A DNA stretch of 35,251 bases from Candidatus Nanopelagicales bacterium. GTDB taxonomy: Bacteria; Actinomycetota; Actinomycetes; S36-B12; CAIYMF01. Made by a program: the position numbers and the translations under genes. Each line of letters begins with the position of its first letter. Within the stretch, counting starts at the first letter, position 1. Below, in pieces: positions 26,450 through 34,617 of the stretch. The notes beneath the pieces are model-generated. The model made no database searches, was not told the origin of the DNA, and was given only the letters and a program-made list of their open reading frames with translations. The DNA is taken from assembly GCA_017882705.1 (NCBI GenBank), contig JADGOZ010000076.1:1-35251 (forward strand), written 5' to 3'.

Positions 26450-28279
26450 ATGTCGCACGAGTCGACCGAGTCACTGATCGGGTATCCGGAGCTCGCCTCC
26501 GACAAGGGTCTCAAGGCAGGGGCCCTCGGCCTCTTCTCGAGCGTCGTGGTGGGGATGGCCTCGACGGCCCCCGCCTACAGCCTCGCCGCGAGCCTCGGCT
26601 TCGTCGTCGCCACCGCGAACGGCGACGGCATCGTCGGCGTGAAGGCGCCGTCCATCATGCTGCTCGCGTTCGTCCCGATGTTCCTCATCGCTGTGGCCTA
26701 TCAGCAGCTCAACCGCGCCGAGCCCGACTGCGGCACGACGTTCACCTGGGCCGCGCGGGCGTTCGGTCCACGCGCGGGCTGGCTCGGCGGCTGGGGCATC
26801 ATCGCCGCCGACGTGATCGTCATGGCCAACCTCGCGCAGATCGCGGGGTCCTACACGTTCTCGCTCTTCCACCTCGACGACCTCGCGGCCAGCACGTTCT
26901 GGAGCACGGTGGCCGGCGTCATCTGGATCGTCGTGATGACCTGGATCTGCTACAAGGGCATCGAGGTCAGCGCCCGCCTGCAGTACGGCCTGCTCGGCAT
27001 CGAGCTGGTCATCCTGTTCGCGTTCTCCGTGACCGCGCTGTTCAAGGTCTACGGCGACAACGCCACGCCCGAGTCGATCAAGCCGAGCCTCTCCTGGCTG
27101 ATCCCGTCGAACCTGTCGCTCTCGGCCGTCGTCACCGCGACCCTCATCGCCGTCTTCATCTACTGGGGCTGGGACACCGCGGTCAGCGTCAACGAGGAGA
27201 CCTCCGACCCCACCAAGACCCCGGGCCGCGCCGCGATCATCTCGACGCTCCTGCTGCTCGTCACCTACGCGATCGTCTCGATCTCGACCGTGGCCTTCGC
27301 CGGCGTCGGTGAGGCGGACCTCGGACTGGCCAACCCCGACAACTCGGCCGACGTGTTCAACGCCCTCGGCCCGACGGTGTTCGGAGACTCCCCGCTCGGC
27401 AAGGTCTTCGAGACGCTGCTCATCATCTCCGTCCTCACCTCGGCGTCCGCGTCGACGCAGACCACGATCCTCCCGACCGCGCGCACGGCGCTGTCGATGG
27501 GCGCCTACAAGGCGATCCCGAGCAAGTTCGCGACGATCCACCCGCGAAACCTGACGCCCTCGGTCGCCACGGTCTGGATGGGCCTCGTCTCGATCGTGTT
27601 CTACGTCGCACTCACGAAGCTGAGCACCGACATCCTCGGCGACTCGATCGCAGCGGTCGGCCTGATGATCGCGTTCTACTACGGGCTCACCGGATTCGCG
27701 TGCGTGTGGTTCTACCGGCGCGACCTCACCAACAGCCCGAAGGAGCTGCTGCAGAAGGGGATCCTGCCGGGCCTCGGCGGCATCATGCTGCTCGGTGCCT
27801 TCATCATCGCGTCCATCCAGTACGCCGCCCCCGACTACGGCAACACGACGATCTTCGGCATCGGCGGAGTGTTCGTGATCGGCATCGGCGCGCTGCTGTC
27901 CGGCGTCGTGCTCATGGTGATCTGGAACGTCATCGCGCCCGCCTACTTCCGGCGCGAGACCCTGCCCAAGCGCGGCGAGGGCGACCTCGTCCTGCTGACG
28001 CCGGAGATGGAGCTCGACACCGTCCGCCTGCCCGACTCCGGACTTCCCGCGCTCGTGCTCGCACCCGACCTGTCGAACCTCCCCGAGGGGTCGACGGCGG
28101 TCGACGTCGAGACCGGCGAGGCGATGTACATCGACGAGTCGGGCGAGATCCAGGAGGGCTTCGCGACGCCCGAGCAGGAGCAGCTCTACGAGGACCTCGT
28201 GGCGGAGGAGACGCTCCCGGAGCCGACGGGCGAGCAGCACCACGACCTCGCCGAGAGCGAGGACGGCGGCACGGCCTGA
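26450..28279 (+). CDS. APC superfamily amino acid/amine permease with long acidic cytoplasmic tail
   Basis: A 609-residue integral membrane transporter of the amino acid-polyamine-organocation superfamily. The first helix shows GALGLFSSVVVGMASTAPAYSLAASLG (about 24-50), the unwound-helix region binding substrate, and about 12 hydrophobic segments extend to about residue 500. A further conserved stretch is YWGWDTAVSVNEETSDPTKTPGRAAI. The last 100 or so residues form a hydrophilic, strongly acidic tail (EEIQ/EQEQ-like, ending AESEDGGTA), unusually long for the family. Substrate is probably an amino acid or amine, given GABA and polyamine genes nearby (inference). GAAGGAG precedes the ATG at 26450. 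It follows the MarR gene codirectionally and converges on the VOC gene. Confidence 0.92.
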   Translation: MSHESTESLIGYPELASDKGLKAGALGLFSSVVVGMASTAPAYSLAASLGFVVATANGDGIVGVKAPSIMLLAFVPMFLIAVAYQQLNRAEPDCGTTFTWAARAFGPRAGWLGGWGIIAADVIVMANLAQIAGSYTFSLFHLDDLAASTFWSTVAGVIWIVVMTWICYKGIEVSARLQYGLLGIELVILFAFSVTALFKVYGDNATPESIKPSLSWLIPSNLSLSAVVTATLIAVFIYWGWDTAVSVNEETSDPTKTPGRAAIISTLLLLVTYAIVSISTVAFAGVGEADLGLANPDNSADVFNALGPTVFGDSPLGKVFETLLIISVLTSASASTQTTILPTARTALSMGAYKAIPSKFATIHPRNLTPSVATVWMGLVSIVFYVALTKLSTDILGDSIAAVGLMIAFYYGLTGFACVWFYRRDLTNSPKELLQKGILPGLGGIMLLGAFIIASIQYAAPDYGNTTIFGIGGVFVIGIGALLSGVVLMVIWNVIAPAYFRRETLPKRGEGDLVLLTPEMELDTVRLPDSGLPALVLAPDLSNLPEGSTAVDVETGEAMYIDESGEIQEGFATPEQEQLYEDLVAEETLPEPTGEQHHDLAESEDGGTA

Positions 28280-28290
28280 CCCGCACGACG

Positions 28291-28671
28291 TCAGCCGCTG
28301 CTGGCGTCGCCCTCGTCGTAGCCGACGCCGCCCGACACCACGCAGAGCTCGTTGCCCTCAGGGTCGGCCATGACCTGCCACCAGATGCCGTACCGCTCGA
28401 CCCGCTCGCCGACGAGCGCTCCGCCGAGGCGCTGCAGCCGGGTCAGGTGAGCCTCGGCGTCGTCGGGGTGGACGTCGACGTGCATGCGGTTCTTGGCCCG
28501 CTTGCGGTCCCCCGAGCGGGAGAGCATGAAGACCGGACCGATCTCCCCGGCCTTCGGAACCAGGATGCGGTAGTCGTCCAGGGTCTCGTTGAGCCGATAG
28601 CTCAGGGCGGTCTCCCAGAACTCCACGAGAGCGTCCGGGTCATGGCAGTCAAGCACGACGTTCAGCCTCAT
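28291..28671 (-). CDS. VOC (glyoxalase/dioxygenase fold) family protein
   Basis: A 126-residue protein of the vicinal-oxygen-chelate fold, glyoxalase-like subgroup. It begins MRLNVVLDCHDPDALVEFWETAL, a typical first beta-alpha unit, and ends its fold with WWQVMADPEGNELCVV, the DPEGNE(F/L)C signature of this group. RMHVDVHPDDAEAHLTRLQRLG lies in the middle. Metal ligands cannot be assigned with confidence and the reaction is unknown; many such proteins act in detoxification or antibiotic resistance. The ATG at 28671 is preferred over an upstream extension because it matches the fold start; TAGCGT (28684-28679 on the minus strand) lies 7 bases before it, consistent with leaderless transcription. 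It converges on the permease with an 11-base gap. Confidence 0.85.
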   Translation of the reverse strand: MRLNVVLDCHDPDALVEFWETALSYRLNETLDDYRILVPKAGEIGPVFMLSRSGDRKRAKNRMHVDVHPDDAEAHLTRLQRLGGALVGERVERYGIWWQVMADPEGNELCVVSGGVGYDEGDASSG

Positions 28672-28715
28672 GGCACGGACGCTACCGGGCCGGCCCGCGC
28701 GATGGACCCCCAATG

Positions 28716-28756
28716 GAAGAAGGCCCGACACCCCTGCTGGGCGACGGGCCTTCTTC
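28716..28756 (-). terminator. Hairpin terminator after the semialdehyde dehydrogenase gene
   Basis: GAAGAAGGCCCG (28716-28727) and CGGGCCTTCTTC (28745-28756) pair perfectly around a 17-base loop. On the minus strand it begins 8 bases after the mmsA stop at 28765 and separates it from the VOC gene. Confidence 0.8.
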
Positions 28757-28764
28757 TCGCAGGA

Positions 28765-30264
28765 TCAGGTGTTCTGCGGGAATCCGAGGTTCAGTCCGCC
28801 GTGCGACGGGTCGAGCCACCGGCTCGTGACGACCTTGCCGCGGGTGAAGAAGTGCACGCCCTCGGTCCCGTGCGCGTGGCTGTCGCCGAACAGCGAGGAC
28901 TTCCAGCCGCCGAACGAGAAGTAGGCCATCGGCACCGGGATCGGCACGTTGACGCCGACCATGCCGACCTCGACCTCGTTCTGGTAGCGACGCGCTGCAC
29001 CGCCGTCGTTGGTGAAGATCGCCGTGCCGTTGCCGTACGGGTGGTCGTTGACCATGCGCAGGGCCTCGTCGTAGCTGTCGACGCGTACGACCGAGAGGAC
29101 CGGGCCGAAGATCTCGTCGGTGTAGACGCTCATGTCGGTGGTGACGTTGTCGATCAAGGTCGGCCCGAGCCAGTAGCCACCGGCCTCGCCGTCGACCTCG
29201 GGGTTGCGACCGTCGACGACGATCGTCGCGCCGTCGGCCTCGCCGGCATCGATGTAGGACTTCACCTTGTCGCGGTGCACCTCGGTGACCAGCGGGCCCA
29301 TGTCGGTGCCGCGACGGCCGTCGCCGGTGCGCAGCGTGGCCATCCGCTCGGAGATCTTCGCGACCAGCGGGTCGGCGACGTCGCCGACGCACACCAGGGC
29401 GGAGATCGCCATGCAGCGCTCGCCGGCCGAGCCGAACCCGGCGTTGACGGCTGCGTCGGCGGCGAGGTCGAGATCGGCGTCGGGCAGCACGACCATGTGG
29501 TTCTTCGCCCCGCCGAGAGCCTGGACCCGCTTGCCGTGCGCGGTGCCGGTCTCGTAGACGTACTTCGCGATCGCCGTGGATCCCACGAACGAGATGCTCT
29601 TGACGTCCTGGTGGGTCAGCAGCGAGTCGACCGCGACCTTGTCGCCGTGAACGACGTTGAAGACACCGGCCGGCAGCCCGGCCTCGGCCCACAGCTCGGC
29701 GATGAAGTTCGCCGCCGACGGGTCCTTCTCGCTCGGCTTGAGGACGACGGTGTTGCCCGCGGCGATCGCGATGGGGAAGAACCACATCGGGACCATCGCC
29801 GGGAAGTTGAACGGCGAGATGATGCCGACGACTCCGAGCGGCTGACGGATCGAGTAGACGTCGACACCGGTCGAGACGCTCTCGGAGTAGCCGCCCTTGA
29901 GCAGGTGCGGGATGCCGCAGGCGAACTCGACGACCTCGAGGCCGCGGGTGACCTCGCCGAGCGCGTCCGAGAGCACCTTGCCGTGCTCCGCGGTGATGAT
30001 CGCGGCGAGCTCCTCCTTCTTCTCGTTGAGCTGCTGGCGGAACGCGAAGAGCACGTTCGCGCGCTTGGTCAGCGAGGTCCTCCCCCACTCGGCGAAGGCG
30101 GCCTTGGCCGCGGCGACGGCCTCGTCCACGACCTCGGGGGTCGCGAAGTCGACGCGGCCGGACAGGGCGCCGGTGGCGGGGTCGCGCACCTCGCCCGTGC
30201 GCTCGGCGACGGCGCCGCTGGGCTTGCCGTCGATCCAGTGGGTGATGCGGGTGGGCTCGGTCAT
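28765..30264 (-). CDS. mmsA: CoA-acylating methylmalonate-semialdehyde dehydrogenase
   Basis: A 499-residue enzyme that oxidises (methyl)malonate semialdehyde with NAD and CoA to propionyl-CoA or acetyl-CoA plus CO2, used in valine, inositol and beta-alanine breakdown. Diagnostic features are SPFNFPAMVPMWFFPIAIAAGN (about 150-171), GGAKNHMVVLPDADLD, where the usual general-base Glu of ordinary aldehyde dehydrogenases is replaced (LGGAKNH at 250-256), and the nucleophile Cys284 in GERCMA. The C-terminal FFTRGKVVTSRW is also typical. It lies 77 bases downstream of the PuuB-like oxidase in the same direction. The ATG at 30264 is preferred; an in-frame ATG at 30285 would add seven residues. Malonate semialdehyde from beta-alanine is a plausible substrate here. 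Confidence 0.94.
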   Translation of the reverse strand: MTEPTRITHWIDGKPSGAVAERTGEVRDPATGALSGRVDFATPEVVDEAVAAAKAAFAEWGRTSLTKRANVLFAFRQQLNEKKEELAAIITAEHGKVLSDALGEVTRGLEVVEFACGIPHLLKGGYSESVSTGVDVYSIRQPLGVVGIISPFNFPAMVPMWFFPIAIAAGNTVVLKPSEKDPSAANFIAELWAEAGLPAGVFNVVHGDKVAVDSLLTHQDVKSISFVGSTAIAKYVYETGTAHGKRVQALGGAKNHMVVLPDADLDLAADAAVNAGFGSAGERCMAISALVCVGDVADPLVAKISERMATLRTGDGRRGTDMGPLVTEVHRDKVKSYIDAGEADGATIVVDGRNPEVDGEAGGYWLGPTLIDNVTTDMSVYTDEIFGPVLSVVRVDSYDEALRMVNDHPYGNGTAIFTNDGGAARRYQNEVEVGMVGVNVPIPVPMAYFSFGGWKSSLFGDSHAHGTEGVHFFTRGKVVTSRWLDPSHGGLNLGFPQNT

Positions 30265-30341
30265 GGGGAGAGTCTCACCGGCCATCCCGCACGGCGCCAC
30301 CCTCAGACCGTCGGCGTATGCCTCACGGGCTTGACGACCTG

Positions 30342-31778
30342 TCAGGAGTCGAAGCCGAGACCGAGGCGGTCGAGGGTGCGCAGCCAGAGGTTGCGGCGGC
30401 CGTCGCGGCGGTCGGCGCGGGCCAACGACCACGTCGTGAGGCCGATCGCCACGCCACGGAACGGCACGGGCGGGAACGGCAGCGGCTTGGTCGAGACCAT
30501 CCGGGTGCGGGTGCGCTCGGTCACGCGGCCGTCGAGCAGGTCGAGCATGACCTGGGCCCCGAAGCGGGTCGCCCCGACGCCGAGACCGGTGTAGCCCACG
30601 GCGTAGGCGACCCGGTCGTCGTGGGCCGTTCCGAAGAACGCCGAGAAGCGCGAGCAGGTGTCGATGGCGCCGCCCCAGCGGTGCGAGAACCGGACGCCCT
30701 CGAGCACCGGGAACACCTCGACGAGGTGCTCCGCGAGCAGCGCGAACGACTCCTGCCGCTGGTCGTGGCTCGCATCGACCCGAGGCTGGTAGATCGCGTC
30801 GTAGCCGCCGAAGAGGATGCGGCCGTCGTCGGTGCGCCGGTAGTAGTGGAACTGGTTGCCGATGTTCGACAGACCCTGACGTCCGTCCCAGCCGATCGCG
30901 TCCCACTGCTCCGTGGTCAGCGGCTCGGTCACGAGCACGTAGTCGTAGACGGGTACGACGTAGTGCTGCAGGGCACGCAGCAGCGGCGGGAAAGCGTTGG
31001 TGGCCAAGGCGACTCGCGCCGCTCGGACAGAGCCCGCGCCGGCGTCGGACTCGGTGCGGATCTCGACCGTCGCACCCGACGTGTCTCCGAACTCGACGGC
31101 CCGGGTGTGCTCGTGGATCCGCACGCCGAGGGACAAGCACGCCGCGCGCAGCCCCCACGCGAGGCGCGCCGGGTTCACCAGCGCGACGCCGTCGCGATCG
31201 AGGACGCCACCGAGGTAGCGCGGCGAGCGGACCAGCTCGGCGAGCTGCTCGCGGTCGAGGACCTCGAGCTTCTCGCCGTGCTCCGCGCCGACGGCCGGAG
31301 CCTCGGTGAAGCCCTCGAGGTGGTGCGGATCGGTCGCGATCGCGATGTCGCCGGTGCGCTCGAAGGAGCAGTCGATGGCGTAGCGCTCGATGGCCGCGGC
31401 GATGGCGTCGAGGTTCTCGCGACCCATCCGCACGAGGTCGTCGATCTCCTCGGGCCAGCGCGAGAGGCCGTTCTCGAGGCCGTGGGTGATCGAGGCGGAG
31501 CAGAACCCGCCGTTGCGGCCCGAGGCGGCCCAGCCGATGCGCGAGCCCTCGAGCAGCAGCACGTCGCGGCTCGGGTCGACCTCCTTGGCCAGCAGGGCCG
31601 TCCAGAGGCCGGAGAAGCCGCCACCGACGACCAGCAGGTCGGTGTCGGCGGCACCGGTGAAGGGCGCGAGCGGGTCGGGACGGCGGGGGTCGTCGAGCCA
31701 GAACGACAGCGGCGAGGCGTCGGCGACGGCGGCGTACGACGAGGGGCGGGGGGTGCGTGCGAACGGCACGACTCTCAC
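30342..31778 (-). CDS. FAD-dependent oxidoreductase, PuuB/gamma-glutamylputrescine oxidase-like (DAO family)
   Basis: A 478-residue D-amino-acid-oxidase-fold flavoprotein. The FAD-binding loop DLLVVGGGFSGLWTALL is at about 47-63, followed by GWAASGRNGGF, a motif shared with gamma-glutamylputrescine oxidase (PuuB) and similar amine oxidases. YYRRTDDGRILFGGYD and YAVGYTGLGVGATRFGAQVMLDLL near the C-terminus complete the fold. Such enzymes oxidise a primary or secondary amine to an aldehyde or imine with hydrogen peroxide. Placement behind a polyamine ABC transporter supports polyamine oxidation, but no gamma-glutamylputrescine synthetase is in the window. GTG at 31778 follows GGAG closely; another GTG at 31769 is possible. 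Confidence 0.87.
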   Translation of the reverse strand: MRVVPFARTPRPSSYAAVADASPLSFWLDDPRRPDPLAPFTGAADTDLLVVGGGFSGLWTALLAKEVDPSRDVLLLEGSRIGWAASGRNGGFCSASITHGLENGLSRWPEEIDDLVRMGRENLDAIAAAIERYAIDCSFERTGDIAIATDPHHLEGFTEAPAVGAEHGEKLEVLDREQLAELVRSPRYLGGVLDRDGVALVNPARLAWGLRAACLSLGVRIHEHTRAVEFGDTSGATVEIRTESDAGAGSVRAARVALATNAFPPLLRALQHYVVPVYDYVLVTEPLTTEQWDAIGWDGRQGLSNIGNQFHYYRRTDDGRILFGGYDAIYQPRVDASHDQRQESFALLAEHLVEVFPVLEGVRFSHRWGGAIDTCSRFSAFFGTAHDDRVAYAVGYTGLGVGATRFGAQVMLDLLDGRVTERTRTRMVSTKPLPFPPVPFRGVAIGLTTWSLARADRRDGRRNLWLRTLDRLGLGFDS

Positions 31779-31808
31779 GGCTCCGGGGCTGGCCGCCCCG
31801 GGTCCTCC

Positions 31809-31856
31809 GGACGATACGGCCGTCGCGGGCGGGCGGAGGTCTCCGCCGCATCGTCC
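31809..31856. repeat. Nested palindromes upstream of the FAD oxidase gene
   Basis: GGCGGAG-GT-CTCCGCC (31832-31847) is a perfect 16-bp site, enclosed by GGACGAT (31809-31815) and ATCGTCC (31850-31856). It lies in the 146-base gap between the binding-protein remnant and the oxidase start. A minus-strand TAGCCT (31874-31869) could be a -10 element upstream, so the repeat may be an operator or a leader hairpin. Confidence 0.5.
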
Positions 31857-31924
31857 CGTGACCGCGTCAGGCTACCTCACATCCTGAACGGCCGTACAGC
31901 ATCCACGCGGTTCCTGCACGCCGC

Positions 31925-32758
31925 TCAGCCGCCGGTGACCTTGACCCAGCCCGCCGTGCACTTCGCCTGGGTGGCCTCGTCGACGAGCCGGGAGGTGCGG
32001 GTGGTCGTCAGGAACTCGGCGTCGGGGAAGATCAGCGGGTTGTCGACGAGGGTCTTGTCGATCTTCGCCATCTCGTCGCGGGCGCCCTTGACCGGGCAGA
32101 TGTACTGCACGGTCGCCGTGACCTGGGCCGCGACCTTCGGGTCGTAGTAGTAGTTGATCAGCGCGTGGACGTTGGCCCTGTGCTGCGCCTGCTGCGGGAT
32201 GACCATGGCGTCGGCCCAGATGAGCTGGCCGGCCTCGGGGATCGAGTAGGTCATCGACGGCGTGTCGTACTGCAGCTGCACGATGTCGCCGGACCACGCG
32301 AGGCAGGCGTCGACGGAGCCGTTCGCGAGCAGCTCGGTGTAGTCGCCGCCGGTGGACTTGCGGACCTGGCCCGAGTCGACGGCCTTCTGCACCACGTCGC
32401 ACGCGGCGAGGAACTCGTCGTCGGTGTAGGAGGTGACGTCCACGCCCATGTCGAGCATCACGAGGGCGGCGGTGTCGTGCCAGTCGTGGATCAGCGCGAC
32501 CTTGCCCTTGAGGTCGGCGCGGGTGAGCAGCTCCGTGACGCTGCGGACCGGCTTGACGTTCGCGGCGTCGTAGGCGATGCCGGTGCAGCCCGACTGCCAG
32601 GGCACGGTGTACGTGCGGTCCTTGTCCCACGCCGGGTGCGCCAGCGAGTCGATGAGGTTCGCCGTGACGTTCGGGAGCAGCGAGTGGTCGAGCTTCTCGA
32701 CGTAGCCGGGGTCGTTCGCATCGACGTCGATGTAGAGCGCCCAGTTGGAGAAGCTCAC
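31925..32758 (-). pseudogene. Polyamine ABC transporter substrate-binding protein, truncated (PotD-like)
   Basis: The 277-codon frame is clearly the C-terminal two thirds of a PotD-type periplasmic spermidine/putrescine-binding protein: YTVPWQSGCTGIAYDAANV, LKGKVALIHDWHDTAALVMLDMGVD, GDYTELLANGSVDACLAWSGD and the lysine/cysteine-rich end. Family proteins are about 350-400 residues with a lipoprotein signal. Here no signal peptide exists; reading back from GTG 32758, only 15 codons (STLPPDKSQQDKS-like linker) separate it from the potC stop in the same frame. In addition SFSNWALYIDVD, the normal mature N-terminus, runs directly into GYVEKLDHSLLPNV, skipping roughly 60 residues of the N-lobe. 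Two deletions are inferred; export and binding are unlikely. Confidence 0.7.
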
Positions 32759-32803
32759 GGACTTGTCCTGCTGGGACTTGTCCGGCGGCAGCGTCGACCG
32801 GCG

Positions 32804-33658
32804 TCAGGCCTTCGCGCGGCGCCGCTGGACGACCTGGGCGACCAGGACGATGGCGAGCGACACCAGGAACATCAGAGAGCCTACGACGTTGATCTGCGGC
32901 GGCGTGCCGCGCTGGGCCGCACCCCACACGTACATCGGGAAGGTCACGGTGGAGCCCGAGTTGAAGTTCGTGACGATGAAGTCGTCGAACGACAGCGAGA
33001 ACGCCAGCAGCGACGCCCCGACGATGCCGGGCAGGACGAGCGGGAAGGTGACCCTCCAGAACGTCGTGCGCTCGTCGGCGTAGAGGTCCATGGCCGCCTG
33101 CTCGAGCCGCGGGTCGAGGCCGGCGATGCGGGCCTTGACCGTGACGACCACGAAGCTGAGGCAGAACATCACGTGCGCGATGAGGATCGTCGCGAGGCCG
33201 CGGGCGAACGTCAGCGTCACGAACCAGGTCAGCAGCGCCGAACCCATGACGACCTCGGGGGTCGCCATCGGCATGAACACCAGCAGGTTGCTGGCGCTGC
33301 GGCCGCGGAAGCGGTATCGCGCGATGCCGAACGCCACGAGCGTGCCGAGGATGACCGCGCCGATGGTGGCGAGCACGCCCATGATCAGGCTGAGCCGCAG
33401 GGCGTCGCACATCCCGCCCGGCGCGCAGAGGTTCGTCCACGCCTGGGTCGAGAACTGCACCCACTGGTAGTTGAACCGGCCGTTGGGCAGGTTGAACGAG
33501 AACACGATGACGACGAAGATCGGCAGGAACATGTAGAGCAGCACCAACGACCCGAGGATCGGGATGATGCGCTCGCGGACCCAGCGGATCGGGCCGCCGG
33601 GGCGCTTCGTGCTCTGGGCGACCTTGACCGGCTGCGCCGGTGCGGTGGCGGTGGCCAT
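32804..33658 (-). CDS. potC: Polyamine-type ABC transporter permease (PotC-like)
   Basis: A 284-residue inner-membrane permease of the spermidine/putrescine type. Six hydrophobic segments are visible from ILGSLVLLYMFLPIFVVIVFSF (about 34-55) to the C-terminus. The ATPase-contacting EAA loop is recognisable as LEQAAMDLYADERTTFWRVTFPLVLPGIVGASLLAF (about 184-219), with the phrase SLSFDDFIVTNF typical of PotC. The N-terminus is hydrophilic and cytoplasmic. Its ATG shares one base with the stop of the upstream permease gene (TGATG). The gene itself looks complete, including its C-terminal VVQRRRAKA, although the binding-protein gene just downstream is damaged. Confidence 0.93.
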   Translation of the reverse strand: MATATAPAQPVKVAQSTKRPGGPIRWVRERIIPILGSLVLLYMFLPIFVVIVFSFNLPNGRFNYQWVQFSTQAWTNLCAPGGMCDALRLSLIMGVLATIGAVILGTLVAFGIARYRFRGRSASNLLVFMPMATPEVVMGSALLTWFVTLTFARGLATILIAHVMFCLSFVVVTVKARIAGLDPRLEQAAMDLYADERTTFWRVTFPLVLPGIVGASLLAFSLSFDDFIVTNFNSGSTVTFPMYVWGAAQRGTPPQINVVGSLMFLVSLAIVLVAQVVQRRRAKA

Positions 33659-34617
33659 CAGACCAGGTCCTCCGTTCCCGCTCGGCGGACGTAGAAGAAG
33701 ACCAGCACCAGGATCGCCAGCATGAGGACGAACGACAGCGCGGAGGCCGTGGGGTAGTCCGTGACGACGAAGAACTGGTCCTGGATCACGTTGCCGATCA
33801 TCGACACCTTCGTGGTGCCGAGGAGCTCGGCGTTGATGTAGTCACCGGCCGCCGGGATGAACGTGAGCAGGGTGCCGGCCACGACGCCCGGGAGCGACAG
33901 CGGCCAGGTCACCTTGCGCAGCGCGGTCCACGGCGAGGAGTAGAGGTCCTGCGCCGCCTCGACGAGACGCGGGTCCATCCGGTCGAGCGAGGCGTAGATC
34001 GGCAGAACCATGAAGGGCAGGAAGTTGTACGTGAGGCCGAGCACGACGGCCAGCGGGGTGTTGAGGACCCGACCGGACTCGGTGAGGTGCAGCAGCGTCA
34101 GCAGGGCGTTGATGTGCGACCAGTTCATGAACGACACGACGGGGCCGTCGTCGGCCAGGATGGTCTTCCACGCCAGCGTCCTGATCAGGAAGCTGGTGAA
34201 GAACGGCGCGATGACCAGGACGAGCAGCGTGGCCTTCCACTTGCCCGACTTGAAGGCGATGAAGTAGCCGAGCGGATAGGCCAGCGCGAGGCAGAACAGC
34301 GTCGCGAGCCCCGCGAAGATGAACGACCTGATGAACTGCGGCAGGTACGTGATGACGGCGCCGTAGTTCGACCACTGCCCCGGGAACTCGAAGGCGTAGC
34401 CCTGATCCAGCGACCCGCTGTAGAGCGAGAACGCGAGCAGGATGATCGTCGGGATCAGGAAGAAGACCAGCAGCCAGAGGAAGCCAGGCGTCAACAGGAG
34501 GTAGGGCGTCCACTTCGACGTCCCGACGCCCTTGGCCTCGGTCGCTCCGCCGCCCGACGGGTGCTGACGGATGTCGCGCTGCTCCGCGGCGGTCGCCGCG
34601 ACGGCGCCGCCGCTCAC
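33658..34617 (-). CDS. potB: Polyamine-type ABC transporter permease (PotB-like)
   Basis: A 319-residue permease that pairs with the PotC-like protein. After a hydrophilic N-terminus (about 1-35) comes YLLLTPGFLWLLVFFLIPTIILLAFSLYSG, then the PotB signature APFFTSFLIRTLAWKTIL with the ensuing long loop, and the EAA loop LVEAAQDLYSSPWTALRKVTWPLSLPGVVAGTLLTFIPAAGDY (about 220-262). Six membrane segments are visible. The GTG start overlaps the ATPase stop by 4 bases (GTGA). Together with the partial ATPase and PotC it forms the core of a polyamine or related amine importer. Confidence 0.93.
   Translation of the reverse strand: MSGGAVAATAAEQRDIRQHPSGGGATEAKGVGTSKWTPYLLLTPGFLWLLVFFLIPTIILLAFSLYSGSLDQGYAFEFPGQWSNYGAVITYLPQFIRSFIFAGLATLFCLALAYPLGYFIAFKSGKWKATLLVLVIAPFFTSFLIRTLAWKTILADDGPVVSFMNWSHINALLTLLHLTESGRVLNTPLAVVLGLTYNFLPFMVLPIYASLDRMDPRLVEAAQDLYSSPWTALRKVTWPLSLPGVVAGTLLTFIPAAGDYINAELLGTTKVSMIGNVIQDQFFVVTDYPTASALSFVLMLAILVLVFFYVRRAGTEDLV

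Noticed and set aside
31872-33464. A 530-codon minus-strand frame over potC and the binding-protein remnant, considered as the missing N-terminal part
   Set aside because: Its translation is Arg/His-rich shadow sequence and contains no signal peptide or binding-protein motif, so it does not rescue the truncated gene by frameshift.
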